Shown here piece by piece: positions 1 to 9,333 of a DNA stretch of 64,000 nt. The translations under genes and the position numbers were made by a program. The stretch is from Chitinophaga pinensis (lineage in GTDB: Bacteria > Bacteroidota > Bacteroidia > Chitinophagales > Chitinophagaceae). Within the stretch, counting starts at the first letter, position 1. The number at the start of each line of letters is the position of its first letter. The notes under the pieces are model-generated. The model worked only from the letters and a program-made list of their open reading frames with translations, was not told where the DNA came from and ran no database searches. The stretch is taken from assembly GCA_902167325.1 (NCBI GenBank), contig LR632930.1, positions 6,138,001 through 6,202,000 on the forward strand, written 5' to 3'.

Positions 1-324
1 ATGCTGAAAGCAGGTATGCATGCTGTATATTTCCTCGCAACTCACCGCTTTGCAATAGCTCAAAAGCTGTCGCCCGGTGTAGTGCCCTCGAAAACCATCT
101 TTGAATTCAACGATACCCCGCTCGGAGAAGCCATTAAAATCATCTCTGCAGCCTACGGAGTACCCCTGGCACTGGATAACCCTGCCCTGGCCAATTGCCG
201 CATCAACACCTCATTTAACGATAAATCGCTGGATTACGTGCTGACAGTGATCACAGAATCCCTGCGACTGGAATATCGCAAAGCCCACGACACTGTCTAC
301 ATTTATGGAAATGCGTGTGAATAA
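1..324 (+). CDS. FecR-family anti-sigma factor, C-terminal end (partial)
   Basis: The reading frame is open from the first base of the window, so this is the 3' end of a longer gene whose start lies to the left; the apparent ATG at base 1 is probably internal. The last ~75 residues (from FEFNDTPLGEAIKIIS to VYIYG) match the pattern of the C-terminal DUF4974/STN-like domain of Bacteroidota FecR proteins: an amphipathic segment followed by a 'LDYVLTVITESLRLEYR' type strand-helix. FecR proteins span the inner membrane, hold an ECF sigma factor and relay a signal from an outer-membrane TonB transducer. The gene overlaps the next one by 20 bp, implying translational coupling. The family call rests on a short stretch, so the domain is fairly sure and the full architecture unseen. 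Confidence 0.7.
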   Translation: MLKAGMHAVYFLATHRFAIAQKLSPGVVPSKTIFEFNDTPLGEAIKIISAAYGVPLALDNPALANCRINTSFNDKSLDYVLTVITESLRLEYRKAHDTVYIYGNACE

Positions 325-1651
325 GGAATGGTTACAATGGTGGCCGCTGATTCTTCTCCTGTGTACGGTAAGGCTCCCGGCGCAGGATGCACTGCGTAAA
401 AGAATATTGCTCCCGGCAACACAGATCAGTGCGAACGACCTCCGGAAGGAGATCTCCCGGCAAACAGGGCTTCAGTTTTCATTTGGTTCTAACACGTTCA
501 GGCCCGGCCGGCAAATCAGGCTGCAGAAAAAAGACTGGTCTGCCAAAGAACTTCTCGACATGTTGAAAGCGCAGTTACAGACAGATTATAAAGTTTATAA
601 AGACCATGTCATCTTTACTGCTTCCCGTAAAAAGCCTACAGTTGCGGATGTTATAAACCCCTCAGAAAAATCATCCCGGGAAAGCATTGCAGGCAGGCAG
701 CCCCCTAACGCATTGCAGCACAATCCTACTAATACAAAGAACAGTGCCACACCTCAGATACTAAAAGCATCCCCGCCTGCACAAACTGATACATCAAAAA
801 CCACCGCGCCTTCCAGTACATCCGCACACCAACAACCTGTAGCCGGAGAAGTACGCCCAACGGGAAAGTCATCAGTACCCGGCAACCTGTATACTATAGC
901 AGATCCGGCTCAGCCGGTAAGCAGCCAAACTTCCGGCGCTCCTCCAAATAATCTTCCGGCAGCAACCCGCCCGTTACAAACCATCGTACAGGACGAGCAT
1001 CTTAGGCAGAAGGCCTACCACAATCGAATTGCAACTGTATCAAACGGGCGTTTGGCATCTACACCATCTCATAACTCCCCGCAACAGCGTGGCTTTACAG
1101 GCAGCCGGGACATCTTCACCCGTTATACCACTATGGGCGTGGAAGTCAACGAAACCTTTCCGGGTAACTTCCTCTTTAAAGGAGGTATTCCACTGCTGCA
1201 TGGGATCGTAAGCTTCAGCGCCACTTCCGGGTATTCCTCCTGGCGCTATGGAGCAGGTACCCGCTGGAGCTTTAATGACCTATGGCATGCACAGGCTAAC
1301 TTCACCACAGGGAAAGTGAAGGATGCACTAACCGCAGATTCCTTAGGCTCGATCAGTAAAACAATAGATATCACCGAAACACTCCACCGGATCGGACTAC
1401 AGGCAGAAAGAAGCATTGGGAAAAGGTGGGCTGTTGCAGCAGGACTCTCCTGGAATATGTTGAACCGCATCAACACTGCAGATGGTAACCGCCTTGCTCC
1501 CGGCGGCCGTGTTTTCAATGACCCTATACCTGAAAGCGGCCATCGTGCCCTCAAACCCTTATACACCATATCCTCCTCTTTCCATGATGGCAGTAAAACA
1601 TGGAAAGACAGATGGATCGGCGCACAGGTAGGCGTATACTTCCGTTTCTGA
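305..1651 (+). CDS. STN-domain outer-membrane protein with low-complexity linker and beta-rich C-terminus
   Basis: A 448-residue protein. A hydrophobic N-terminal stretch (WWPLILLLCTVRLPAQ) is a probable signal peptide ending near residue 26. Residues ~30-105 look like a secretin/TonB short N-terminal (STN) domain ('ISANDLRKEISRQTGLQFSF' and 'AKELLDMLKAQLQTDYKVY'). Residues ~110-265 are a Pro/Ser/Thr/Gln-rich linker. Residues ~270-448 alternate aromatic and small residues and finish in Phe (VGVYFRF), as outer-membrane beta-barrel strands do. The start overlaps the FecR-like gene by 20 bp, so the two are co-transcribed. This arrangement (FecR, then an STN protein that is not a full TonB receptor) is seen in Bacteroidota sigma/anti-sigma loci. 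I infer a surface or periplasmic partner of that signalling system; no specific substrate can be named. Confidence 0.6.
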   Translation: MEMRVNKEWLQWWPLILLLCTVRLPAQDALRKRILLPATQISANDLRKEISRQTGLQFSFGSNTFRPGRQIRLQKKDWSAKELLDMLKAQLQTDYKVYKDHVIFTASRKKPTVADVINPSEKSSRESIAGRQPPNALQHNPTNTKNSATPQILKASPPAQTDTSKTTAPSSTSAHQQPVAGEVRPTGKSSVPGNLYTIADPAQPVSSQTSGAPPNNLPAATRPLQTIVQDEHLRQKAYHNRIATVSNGRLASTPSHNSPQQRGFTGSRDIFTRYTTMGVEVNETFPGNFLFKGGIPLLHGIVSFSATSGYSSWRYGAGTRWSFNDLWHAQANFTTGKVKDALTADSLGSISKTIDITETLHRIGLQAERSIGKRWAVAAGLSWNMLNRINTADGNRLAPGGRVFNDPIPESGHRALKPLYTISSSFHDGSKTWKDRWIGAQVGVYFRF

Positions 1652-1720
1652 TTTTTTTAACGCCCGCATCAGGGTAAAGGCAATGCTGCGTGTATTACTT
1701 CTACAAAACACGGAGAAGCC

Positions 1721-2734
1721 ATGTACATCTCGCTGCGCCAGCATTTCAAAAAATGGTTCTATCATAACCCCGTACTGTGGCCCTTTATCGAAACGCTTCA
1801 GGGCCTCGTGTATGTAGCGGATTATTTCTACTACTATCGTATGCCGGGGCATCAAAAGCGCCTCAGCGTTCGGGAGATCAATATAGAGTTTGCCAGCCAG
1901 TGCAACCTCCGCTGTACCTTCTGCTCCCTCGACCACCTCAAGCCCAAACAGGCTATCAGTGCGGAAACGCTGGAACTGTTCTTCTCTCAGATGCTGGCAG
2001 ACAGCCGCTTCCGTAAAGTAGAAGTTATCAATCTTCATAATGGCGGAGAAATACTGCTGCATCCCAGGCGGCTGGAAATGCTTGCCATTATTGGCAAATA
2101 CAAACAACAGGCCCGTGCGCTCCGCCTGCCATTCCCGGAAATCCGTATGCTGACCAACGGTATGCTATTGCGGGAGAAGCTGGCGGAAGACATCCTGCAA
2201 CTGGGCGTGGTAGATGTAATAGGCCTGAGTTTCGACGGAGGTACCCCAGAAGCATTTGAAGCCATGCGTACCAATGCCATTTGGCCCGTCTTCTTTCAGA
2301 ACGTAAAAAACCTTCATGCGGTAAACGTAAGACTGGGTAAACCCGCCCGGATATACGGTATTACCTGCCTCCCCGGCGACAAGCCCCTTCAAACCAAATG
2401 GATGCACCCTGAGTTCAGGGAGCTGTACGAAAAGCTGGATTGGTTTGAGCTTCGCCGACTGCACAACTGGGCAGGAGAAGTATCCACCGTTTCCGCCCGT
2501 CAGAAACGTCATAAGATCGGGTGCAGCATGCTGATGAAACAAATGGTGCTGCTGCCCAATGGAGACATTACCGTTTGCTGCAGCGATCTCAACAGCAAAG
2601 GCGTAGTGGGTAATGTGCAGCAGCAGGACATTGTTTCCATCCTTCATTCCGAAAACCGTAAACGCTATCTCAATTTGCTTTTACGCCGCCGCAAATCGGA
2701 GCTGGACCTTTGCCGTGAATGTGAAACCTTTTAA
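1721..2734 (+). CDS. Radical SAM protein with SPASM-type C-terminus
   Basis: A 337-residue protein with the canonical radical SAM cluster motif CxxxCxxC at C61, C65 and C68 (CNLRCTFC), which binds the 4Fe-4S cluster that cleaves S-adenosylmethionine. A glycine-rich 'NGGEILLHP' follows at the usual distance. The C-terminal ~70 residues carry further cysteines (GCSML, VCCSDLNSKG, LCRECETF) around a 'LLPNGDITVCCSD' segment, the pattern of a SPASM auxiliary cluster domain as in peptide- and protein-modifying maturases and in sugar or lipid biosynthesis enzymes. No precursor peptide gene is visible nearby, so the substrate is unknown. It stands alone on the plus strand, 69 nt after the STN protein, and is followed by a convergent terminator hairpin. 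Confidence 0.85.
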   Translation: MYISLRQHFKKWFYHNPVLWPFIETLQGLVYVADYFYYYRMPGHQKRLSVREINIEFASQCNLRCTFCSLDHLKPKQAISAETLELFFSQMLADSRFRKVEVINLHNGGEILLHPRRLEMLAIIGKYKQQARALRLPFPEIRMLTNGMLLREKLAEDILQLGVVDVIGLSFDGGTPEAFEAMRTNAIWPVFFQNVKNLHAVNVRLGKPARIYGITCLPGDKPLQTKWMHPEFRELYEKLDWFELRRLHNWAGEVSTVSARQKRHKIGCSMLMKQMVLLPNGDITVCCSDLNSKGVVGNVQQQDIVSILHSENRKRYLNLLLRRRKSELDLCRECETF

Positions 2735-2755
2735 CATAACCAGCACAAACAGAAA

Positions 2756-2787
2756 GGCCGCAAGGGAGTAATCCCTGCGGCCTTTTT
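2756..2787 (+). terminator. Bidirectional rho-independent terminator
   Basis: GGCCGCAAGGGA pairs with TCCCTGCGGCC (one bulged A) around a GTAA loop, followed by TTTTT. It lies between the convergent radical SAM and M1 peptidase genes and has A-rich sequence on its left, so it can serve both strands. Confidence 0.85.
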
Positions 2788-2808
2788 CAGTTATATTCAA
2801 CCAGTATC

Positions 2809-4686
2809 CTATTTGGATACTGCTTTGTTGTTGCTACGATCTACATCAGCCATACGCTGGCTGGGATCGATCTCCAGGCTTTTAATCTGAGAAAGCGGTG
2901 CATCCAGCACGATGCGGTATGAAGGCTGCGTCCACTGCCAGCTGTCATGCACGATGCGTTTCACGCTTTCATCTTCGTTAGGCTTGTTACCGAACATAAT
3001 AGATTGCGGGATGTAGTGCATTTCTTTCCGCCCGTCTTTTGTTTCTACCAGCAGATCAATGGGCATAGGGAAATCTCCGGCGTTGCGGATCACTACCACC
3101 GTTTTACCATTGGCTTCATGAATGCTGTCCAGCGCGTAGTTGATATGCCGTGTAGTGTTCACCATGTATTGCAGGTACCAGTCGAGCTGCAGGCCGCTTT
3201 CTTTCTCCATAACGCGGATAAAGTCGCGCGCATTGGGATGTTTGAAGCGCCAGTCGCGGTAATAACGGTGAAGTCCTGCATCCCGGTTAGCCGCGCCAAT
3301 CACATATCCCAGCTGTTCGAGGAACACAGCACCTTTGGAATAGGAGCTGACACCATATGCGAGGTTAGTATGGTAATGGTCTGCATGCATGCTGATGGGT
3401 TCTTCGAATCCACTGCGCACCAGGCGGAAGTAGTTATTATAGCTGCCTTCGTGATGCCAGTTGCCTTTGAGCGAATCAATGGTATTACCGATTGTCAGGT
3501 CTTCCGCGAAAGTGGTAAACCCTTCATCCATCCAGGGGTAAAGGCTTTCGTTGGTAGCCAGCATACCCTGGTACCAGGAGTGCATCCATTCATGGATGGC
3601 AACATTGTAGAGTCCATTCATCTTGCCATTGCCCATAATGAGCGTAGCCATGGGGTACTCCATACCGCCGTCGCCTCCCTGAATAAAGGAATACTGCTCG
3701 TAAGGATAGGCCCCGAAGTGTTTTTTGATATAAGCATACGCCGCGGGGATCATCTCTGCCAGTTGCGGCCAGGTGCTGCGGGTAGTTTCGTTTTCGAGGT
3801 AAAAGAAGTGAGCGGTGAAGTTGTCTACCTTCTTAGTAATATGCTTATAGTCAGTATCTGCTGCCCAGACGAAATCGTGTACATTGGGCGCCACGAAATG
3901 CCAGGTGAGATTTTTACCAGCGGCACGGGTTACTTTAGTGCCCGGTGCTTCATACCCATATCCGATCTGGTTAGGGTTCTGGAGATAGCCGGTGCCTGCC
4001 AGCACATACTTTTTGTCGATGGTGATTTTCACATCGTAATCGCCCCATACGCCGTAAAACTCACGGGCTATGTAAGGGGTGGGATGCCATCCCTCGTTAT
4101 CATACTCGCACATTTTCGGATACCATTGCGACATGGAATAATCCACTCCTTCACTATTTTCCCGTCCACTGCGGCGGATCTGCACCGGAACCTGTGATTC
4201 GAATTCCATATCGAAATTAACGGTAGACTTAGGCAGAATGGGTTTATCCAGTTCCACGACAAGGATGGTTCCTTCCGTTTTCCAGGAAAGCTGGCGGCCG
4301 TTCATCCTGAGCGACAGCACTTTCTGATAACCAATCTCATTGGGTGTGAGCTTGGAGATACGGTCCGTTACCCGGGCATCCCAGTCGTACTTGATATTTC
4401 CTTTCGAATCTTTAGACACACCAATTTTTCCCAGCTCCTGGCTGCGCTGATCCATCATACTGCCGGGCTGAAAAGCATTCCAGTACAGGTGGTAAAACAC
4501 ACGAAAAAGGGTGTCGGGAGAATTATTGGTATAAGCCAACTGTTGTTTGCCGGTAAAGCGGTGGGTGCTAACATCCACAGATACATCCATTTTGTACTTA
4601 ACGCGCTGCTGCCAGCGGTCAGTTTGCGCACTGGCGGTAACAGATCCCAGCAATACCATTACAACCAGGCCGATGATTCTTTTCAT
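2809..4686 (-). CDS. M1-family zinc metallopeptidase, secreted
   Basis: With the start at 4686 (MKRIIGLVVM...) the product has 625 residues and a clear signal peptide ending in TASAQ near residue 21; the longer frame starting at 4722 would bury that signal, so I reject it. The gluzincin zinc site is complete: HEWMH at residues 365-369 and the third ligand E388 exactly 18 residues later (MDEGF). A 'GGMEYP' segment at ~340-345 corresponds to the GxMEN exopeptidase motif of M1 aminopeptidases, here with Tyr-Pro instead of Asn. M1 enzymes remove N-terminal residues from peptides. It probably works in the periplasm or outside the cell. It lies 80 nt downstream of the eCIS cluster on the same strand; whether it shares that transcript is unclear, but its function looks unrelated. 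Confidence 0.9.
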   Translation of the reverse strand: MKRIIGLVVMVLLGSVTASAQTDRWQQRVKYKMDVSVDVSTHRFTGKQQLAYTNNSPDTLFRVFYHLYWNAFQPGSMMDQRSQELGKIGVSKDSKGNIKYDWDARVTDRISKLTPNEIGYQKVLSLRMNGRQLSWKTEGTILVVELDKPILPKSTVNFDMEFESQVPVQIRRSGRENSEGVDYSMSQWYPKMCEYDNEGWHPTPYIAREFYGVWGDYDVKITIDKKYVLAGTGYLQNPNQIGYGYEAPGTKVTRAAGKNLTWHFVAPNVHDFVWAADTDYKHITKKVDNFTAHFFYLENETTRSTWPQLAEMIPAAYAYIKKHFGAYPYEQYSFIQGGDGGMEYPMATLIMGNGKMNGLYNVAIHEWMHSWYQGMLATNESLYPWMDEGFTTFAEDLTIGNTIDSLKGNWHHEGSYNNYFRLVRSGFEEPISMHADHYHTNLAYGVSSYSKGAVFLEQLGYVIGAANRDAGLHRYYRDWRFKHPNARDFIRVMEKESGLQLDWYLQYMVNTTRHINYALDSIHEANGKTVVVIRNAGDFPMPIDLLVETKDGRKEMHYIPQSIMFGNKPNEDESVKRIVHDSWQWTQPSYRIVLDAPLSQIKSLEIDPSQRMADVDRSNNKAVSK

Positions 4687-4766
4687 GATAACTACGATTG
4701 GTATAAGGAGCGAAAATAGCAAATTTCGGGGCTTAGCGGAGAGAATTGGGATGTGCGGAGGCTTTA

Positions 4767-7700
4767 TCAGTAAAAGTCCGTAAATCTCCAGAGGAGGAAA
4801 AGGTTATCGAGGGTGAGGAGATCACCTGTTTTCTGGCCTGTTAAGAACTCGAAGGCCTGAAGCTTTATTTTCCCGTCTTTGCTGGTCCAGTTAACGCTGA
4901 TACCATCCATGGCATCGGTATCATTCATGGTAACGGCCTTGATATTGTCCATCAGGTAAAACCTGGTGATATCAACCACTACCAGTTCTTTATGGCCTTC
5001 GCGTTCAATTTCGGCTACTTTTACGGAAGCCCCCATCCTGGCACCGCCAGAAGTTTTCAACAACATTACTCCGCCGTAGGAGCGCTTCAGGAACCGCAAC
5101 CCTCCTTTAGGAACATTTTCCCAGCTGGTATAGGATTCCAGATCCTGTTTGAGGGCACTGTCTGACGGGAACGACTTAGCCATGGCAGCCACCACTTCCG
5201 GTTTCTTGTAGAATTCCTCCATCTTCTTCCTTACTTCCTCCTCCACTTTCTCATTAGCCTTCCGTTCTTTTTCTGCTTTCTCGGTAGCTTCTACAGCCTT
5301 AGCGTTTTTATACACTTCGTCTTTCTCCAGTCCGTTTTTCTCATACACTTTCTGTGTAGTGCCGCCACCGGCGATCCCATCGGCATGTACACCCAGGGAC
5401 TCCTGCAGGTCGTATACCGCATTGGCGAACTCATCAGTTGTTGCGTCAGTAGCACCGGGCTGGAACAGTTCAGGCTTCCAGCCGATAGCTTTCTGATAGC
5501 TGGCATTTGTGCGTTTGGCTTTATCGTAATCGATTTTACGGCTTACGGCCTTGAGGGCTTTGGCAAAATCGATCTGTCCGGACTGCGCGTCTTTACCCGT
5601 TTCTAGGAGCTTCTTCATTTCTTCCGGCTTCTTGCCTGATTTCTTGAGGGCATCTACCATGGCTTTGAAGTCCGCTTCCGTCATGGGCTTATCGCCCTGT
5701 TTAAAGACTTTATTGAGATCTGCCAGCATCTCGTCTTTATATTCTGCTTCCCATTCCTTGCGGGCTTTGGCCACTGCAGGATCATTGGGATTGAGTTTGT
5801 CGAGTCCGCCACCGATGGCCCCCATTCCGCCACCTCCGCCGCCTTTCTTAATACGCTGGCATCCGTCTGCCCCTGCGAGGTACGGTTTGAGCGGGGTGCC
5901 TTCCAGCAGGTCTATCATGAAGTTATGCAGCTTCTCTCCAACGATGGCATCCATCAGGGCCTGCGCTGCAGGCTTGGCAATATTGTTCTCGAAATAATCT
6001 GTTCTCGACAGCAGGCTGAGACCGGCCGATATACCCAGCTGCGCCACAAGGCCCCATAGGCAACCCAATGCAGGAGGCGTACCGCATGATACTACCTGTA
6101 CGCCTATGCGGACGGCAATTTCCACCCGGTCTAATATCTCGCGCCATGCCTGAATGGTTTCCACGGCTTCAGTGAATTTCTTGATCTCTTCTTCGTGTTT
6201 TTCCACCTGCCGGTCGAACATCTCTTTGAAGCCCATCACCTCACAGCATTGCGGGCGCAGTTCCTTTAGCATTTCTTCGCCCTGCTCTTCCAGCCCTTTT
6301 TCATACTTGCCTACGATTACGCCAAGTACGCCGTTCATACATTTCACGAAGCCCTGGAAGGCCAGGCCTATCATTTCCTGGAAGATCTTCACTGCCAGCC
6401 GGATGATGGTTTTGGTGGCTACTTTCTTCCATCCGTCGAAAACGCCTGCGTTAGATTTCATGGCTTCCGCTTTCTCACGGTGCTTCTTGAATCTGTCGCG
6501 CACCTTATCAAACATCGCCTCTACTTTATCGAATGTTTTGGCGAATTTAAAACGGAGGGCCCCAAAGATGCGGCCACGCAGGCCACTCCAGAAGCGGACA
6601 TCTTTTACCTGCTTCAGCTTCTTGGCCTGATCGGCTGAGGTTTTGATCTTCAGCTCCTTATCTACCTTACCACGCTTCAGGATGCCTTTAGCCTGCTCTT
6701 TCAGGAACTTCTTCGGCTTTTCGACACCGGCGTGCCCGCCTGCCCATGACTTACGGCTTCCTTCCCATTTCTTATGCGCAGCATCCCAATCCGTTTTTGC
6801 TTCGTCTTTTTTCTGAATGCGCTTAGGGCCCAGCGCGGGGTTCATGTCTGGCTTTTTCTTCCTGAGCTCTTTCAGTAAAGGGTCCAGCTTCGTAAGCTGA
6901 TTTTCGATATGCTCGGGATACTTAGGTGGCGCATAGGGATCTTTAATGAGGAAGTACACAGCGATACCGTGGCCCATGTTATAGATCCATACCCGTTGAT
7001 TGGTATCTTTCTTCAGGATGGCGTCTTTTCCATACTGATTGTATTGTGCATCGAATTTCTTGTAGTTAATCGCATCAGGAATAAGCGGGTCGAGATCGAG
7101 CGTGTGCCCTGAGATACTTGCGGGAGCTTTGCTACCCGTTTTGCCCGGCCGGTTCGTGTCTTTATGGACCTGCTTCACAAACTCCTGGAATCCTTCTATA
7201 TAATGGCTTTGCTGGTTGAAGGCTCCGCTGAGTGTGCCGGCAGAACCCGGGAAATCAAAAAGGAACAGGGGTTTGATCTCCCCTATCCAGAAGTTGGGCG
7301 GGAAGTTAGGGTTCCAGTCCCAGGTATCGGTTTTAGCCGTGTATTTGGGACCGCGTTTGATGCCTCCGGCGTTCTGCTTCATTTCCAGCGCGCGCTTCCC
7401 GCTTTGCATGAACCCCTTGTAGGTATAATCCACATCATCCTTATCGCCTCCTTCGCCCCGTATCTCTGCCTGAACTGCGGAAACCACATGCCCGTCGGCT
7501 TTATACAGGTCCGCAAATCCGGCGTTGTTGATTTTAGCACCATGACGTGTGGCTCCCGGTATGCCGGCTTCGGTAATGAGGTTGGTATCTTTGCCCCGCA
7601 TACCGGTCTGGATATTCTGGTGCGCCCAGTTCCCGATCTTCGCTTCTTCTGCCCGCTGAATTTTAGGCTGAATGGGTGCGCTGCCTGTTTGCTGCACAAC

Positions 7701-8636
7701 GTGTGTGAGTTCATGCGCAAGCAACCGTTTTCCGGAATCGGACTGACCGTCGAATTTATTCTGATTAAAATAAATGTCTGACCCATGTGTAAATGCCTGT
7801 GCATTGATACTGGCAGACATTGCCGCCGCTTTGCTTCCTGTATGTAAACGAACATGACTGAAATCCTGCGCAAACCGGCCTTCCATACTGGAACGGAGGC
7901 CACCACTCATGGGTGCTCCCCCTCCTTTACTGGCACGCAGCCCTGATTCAAAACCCGGGCTGGCAGGTCCTGCACCACCCGGAGCTTCTTTAGGACTAAC
8001 GGTATTTCCACCACCCGCGCCTCCGGTTTCATCCGGCTGGGCTTCATCTTCTAAGGCATCACTTTCCGCATCTTCTTCCGTTTCTTCCTTCGAAGCATCT
8101 TCTATCTTACACTCTTCGCAGGAGCGCTGGATATTCTCACTTTGGGGCATAGGGCTATAAGCAGAGCGCTGCACCAGTTCTTCCTTTTCACATGCCGCAC
8201 ATTTTCGTTGCACAGGCATGCGGTGTACTTCATCTTCCGCTTCACAGGCGGCACATTTTCTTTGAACATTATCGCCACTACTTCCCGTATAGGCCGACCG
8301 CTGTACCATTTCTTCCGCATCGCAGGTTGCACAGGCACGTTGAACGGGTGCCTCAGGCATAACACCCATATATTCCCGCTGCACGAAGCCTGATGCTCCG
8401 CCAGGGGCTTCCGGAGGGGAAGATGGGTCCTGCGAACGCATGACCACATCGGCCACAGCGTCAGCCTCCCGCTCCTGAGGATCGTCGGGGGGACTCACCT
8501 CCAGCTTGGCCTGCACAGGCATGCCCCCGAAGAACGGACGCTCTTCGTGACTCCCGGTGCTCTCTGCACGTTCATGTGCGGGAGCCTGGTTACCGGGGTG
8601 GGTATGCCCTATATGTGGTATGGCGCCGGGTTGCAT
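4767..8636 (-). CDS. Giant DUF4157 (eCIS core) protein with possible PD-(D/E)xK nuclease region; candidate cargo
   Basis: A 1289-residue protein, last gene of the eCIS run, starting 4 nt after the GH46 gene. Residues ~33-68 hold the conserved eCIS leader (PFF...VQAKLEVSPPDDPQEREADAVAD). Residues ~98-176 repeat a 'VQRxCAxCxxEE' unit four times (CxxC at about 102, 128, 146 and 173), then an acidic stretch. The DUF4157 domain ends in LLAHELTHVVQQ, with HELTH at 308-312. From ~335 to ~490 a region with 'GFADLY' (D376) and 'IGEIKP' (E453, K455) resembles the D...ExK core of restriction-like nucleases. Residues ~560-800 are Lys-rich and helical, followed by a hydrophobic segment (~870-910), a Gly hinge, coiled coil and a peptidoglycan-binding-1-like patch (YDLQESLGVHADG). 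DUF4157 proteins are linked in the literature to eCIS cargo. The nuclease idea is inference. Confidence 0.75.
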   Translation of the reverse strand: MQPGAIPHIGHTHPGNQAPAHERAESTGSHEERPFFGGMPVQAKLEVSPPDDPQEREADAVADVVMRSQDPSSPPEAPGGASGFVQREYMGVMPEAPVQRACATCDAEEMVQRSAYTGSSGDNVQRKCAACEAEDEVHRMPVQRKCAACEKEELVQRSAYSPMPQSENIQRSCEECKIEDASKEETEEDAESDALEDEAQPDETGGAGGGNTVSPKEAPGGAGPASPGFESGLRASKGGGAPMSGGLRSSMEGRFAQDFSHVRLHTGSKAAAMSASINAQAFTHGSDIYFNQNKFDGQSDSGKRLLAHELTHVVQQTGSAPIQPKIQRAEEAKIGNWAHQNIQTGMRGKDTNLITEAGIPGATRHGAKINNAGFADLYKADGHVVSAVQAEIRGEGGDKDDVDYTYKGFMQSGKRALEMKQNAGGIKRGPKYTAKTDTWDWNPNFPPNFWIGEIKPLFLFDFPGSAGTLSGAFNQQSHYIEGFQEFVKQVHKDTNRPGKTGSKAPASISGHTLDLDPLIPDAINYKKFDAQYNQYGKDAILKKDTNQRVWIYNMGHGIAVYFLIKDPYAPPKYPEHIENQLTKLDPLLKELRKKKPDMNPALGPKRIQKKDEAKTDWDAAHKKWEGSRKSWAGGHAGVEKPKKFLKEQAKGILKRGKVDKELKIKTSADQAKKLKQVKDVRFWSGLRGRIFGALRFKFAKTFDKVEAMFDKVRDRFKKHREKAEAMKSNAGVFDGWKKVATKTIIRLAVKIFQEMIGLAFQGFVKCMNGVLGVIVGKYEKGLEEQGEEMLKELRPQCCEVMGFKEMFDRQVEKHEEEIKKFTEAVETIQAWREILDRVEIAVRIGVQVVSCGTPPALGCLWGLVAQLGISAGLSLLSRTDYFENNIAKPAAQALMDAIVGEKLHNFMIDLLEGTPLKPYLAGADGCQRIKKGGGGGGMGAIGGGLDKLNPNDPAVAKARKEWEAEYKDEMLADLNKVFKQGDKPMTEADFKAMVDALKKSGKKPEEMKKLLETGKDAQSGQIDFAKALKAVSRKIDYDKAKRTNASYQKAIGWKPELFQPGATDATTDEFANAVYDLQESLGVHADGIAGGGTTQKVYEKNGLEKDEVYKNAKAVEATEKAEKERKANEKVEEEVRKKMEEFYKKPEVVAAMAKSFPSDSALKQDLESYTSWENVPKGGLRFLKRSYGGVMLLKTSGGARMGASVKVAEIEREGHKELVVVDITRFYLMDNIKAVTMNDTDAMDGISVNWTSKDGKIKLQAFEFLTGQKTGDLLTLDNLFLLWRFTDFY

Positions 8637-8640
8637 GTGT

Positions 8641-9315
8641 TTATGGGATAGTTACGCCCTGAGTTTTAACAGGCTGGTCGAGCATCCAGTTGCCTTTGTT
8701 CATTTCGTTCAGGAATGTTTTGGTACGGTATACCGTGGGCCGCAGGAACTTCTTTGAGTGCGTGGCCAGCCAGTGTTGCCGTGTTTGCGTATAGGCCGAT
8801 ATCCATGCTTTTTCATCACCACCCCGTAAAGGAGTACGCTCCGCGAAGCGGGCACGCAGAAATCCCGGAACAATGCCTGAATGAATGAAGCTGTCGTAAA
8901 TCACCAGCAGGCTCAGCGGTAACGCAAATTGCTCGGCGGTAAAGAAGTGCATGGCCGGTTCGAAGTACAGGATCTCAAATGTTTCGTCCTGCGCCTGCCG
9001 CATCAGCGGATCTTGCTGGGCACTCAATTTCAGCAACCGTTTAAACTCATTATCATTTACCAGCGGCACCGTACCGATCTTTGGCAGGTATACCCTGAAC
9101 TGATCTGAGAATTGCCCGTTCAGATCCACGTACCGGGAAATGAGGTTTCGGAGGTTTCCCTGTTCGGTAGTTTGACTGCGCCCGTAAGTGATCTGGCGGG
9201 AGCCGTTCCTTCCGTCAGGGAAAACCGAGATGGCATCGTATTCGCCTTCTGCGGAACCTGTCTCGAACACGTTCACGATGGCCATGATCTTTTGTTTGAT
9301 AGCTGGAGTAATCAT
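8641..9315 (-). CDS. GH46 chitosanase-like / lysozyme-fold hydrolase
   Basis: A 224-residue protein with no signal peptide. The N-terminus has the arrangement of GH46 chitosanases: FETGS with E18 as the likely acid, then 'FPDGRNGSRQITYGRSQTTEQG' with D34 as the likely base, and a helical C-terminal half containing 'YDSFIHSG' like the substrate-cleft segment of that family. GH46 enzymes cut chitosan and share the lysozyme fold, so peptidoglycan is another possible substrate. It lies in the eCIS operon, 18 nt after the AAA+ ATPase and 4 nt before the giant DUF4157 gene. Lacking a signal peptide, it could leave the cell only by lysis or by loading into the particle, so it may be a cargo enzyme or a lysis/release factor. 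The family call is good; the role is inference. Confidence 0.7.
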   Translation of the reverse strand: MITPAIKQKIMAIVNVFETGSAEGEYDAISVFPDGRNGSRQITYGRSQTTEQGNLRNLISRYVDLNGQFSDQFRVYLPKIGTVPLVNDNEFKRLLKLSAQQDPLMRQAQDETFEILYFEPAMHFFTAEQFALPLSLLVIYDSFIHSGIVPGFLRARFAERTPLRGGDEKAWISAYTQTRQHWLATHSKKFLRPTVYRTKTFLNEMNKGNWMLDQPVKTQGVTIP

Positions 9316-9333
9316 GATGAAAATATTGATGGG

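Noticed and set aside
2947..4197. 416-codon plus-strand frame opposite the M1 peptidase
   Set aside because: The opposite strand has an intact zinc site and signal peptide; this frame has neither domain nor start context.
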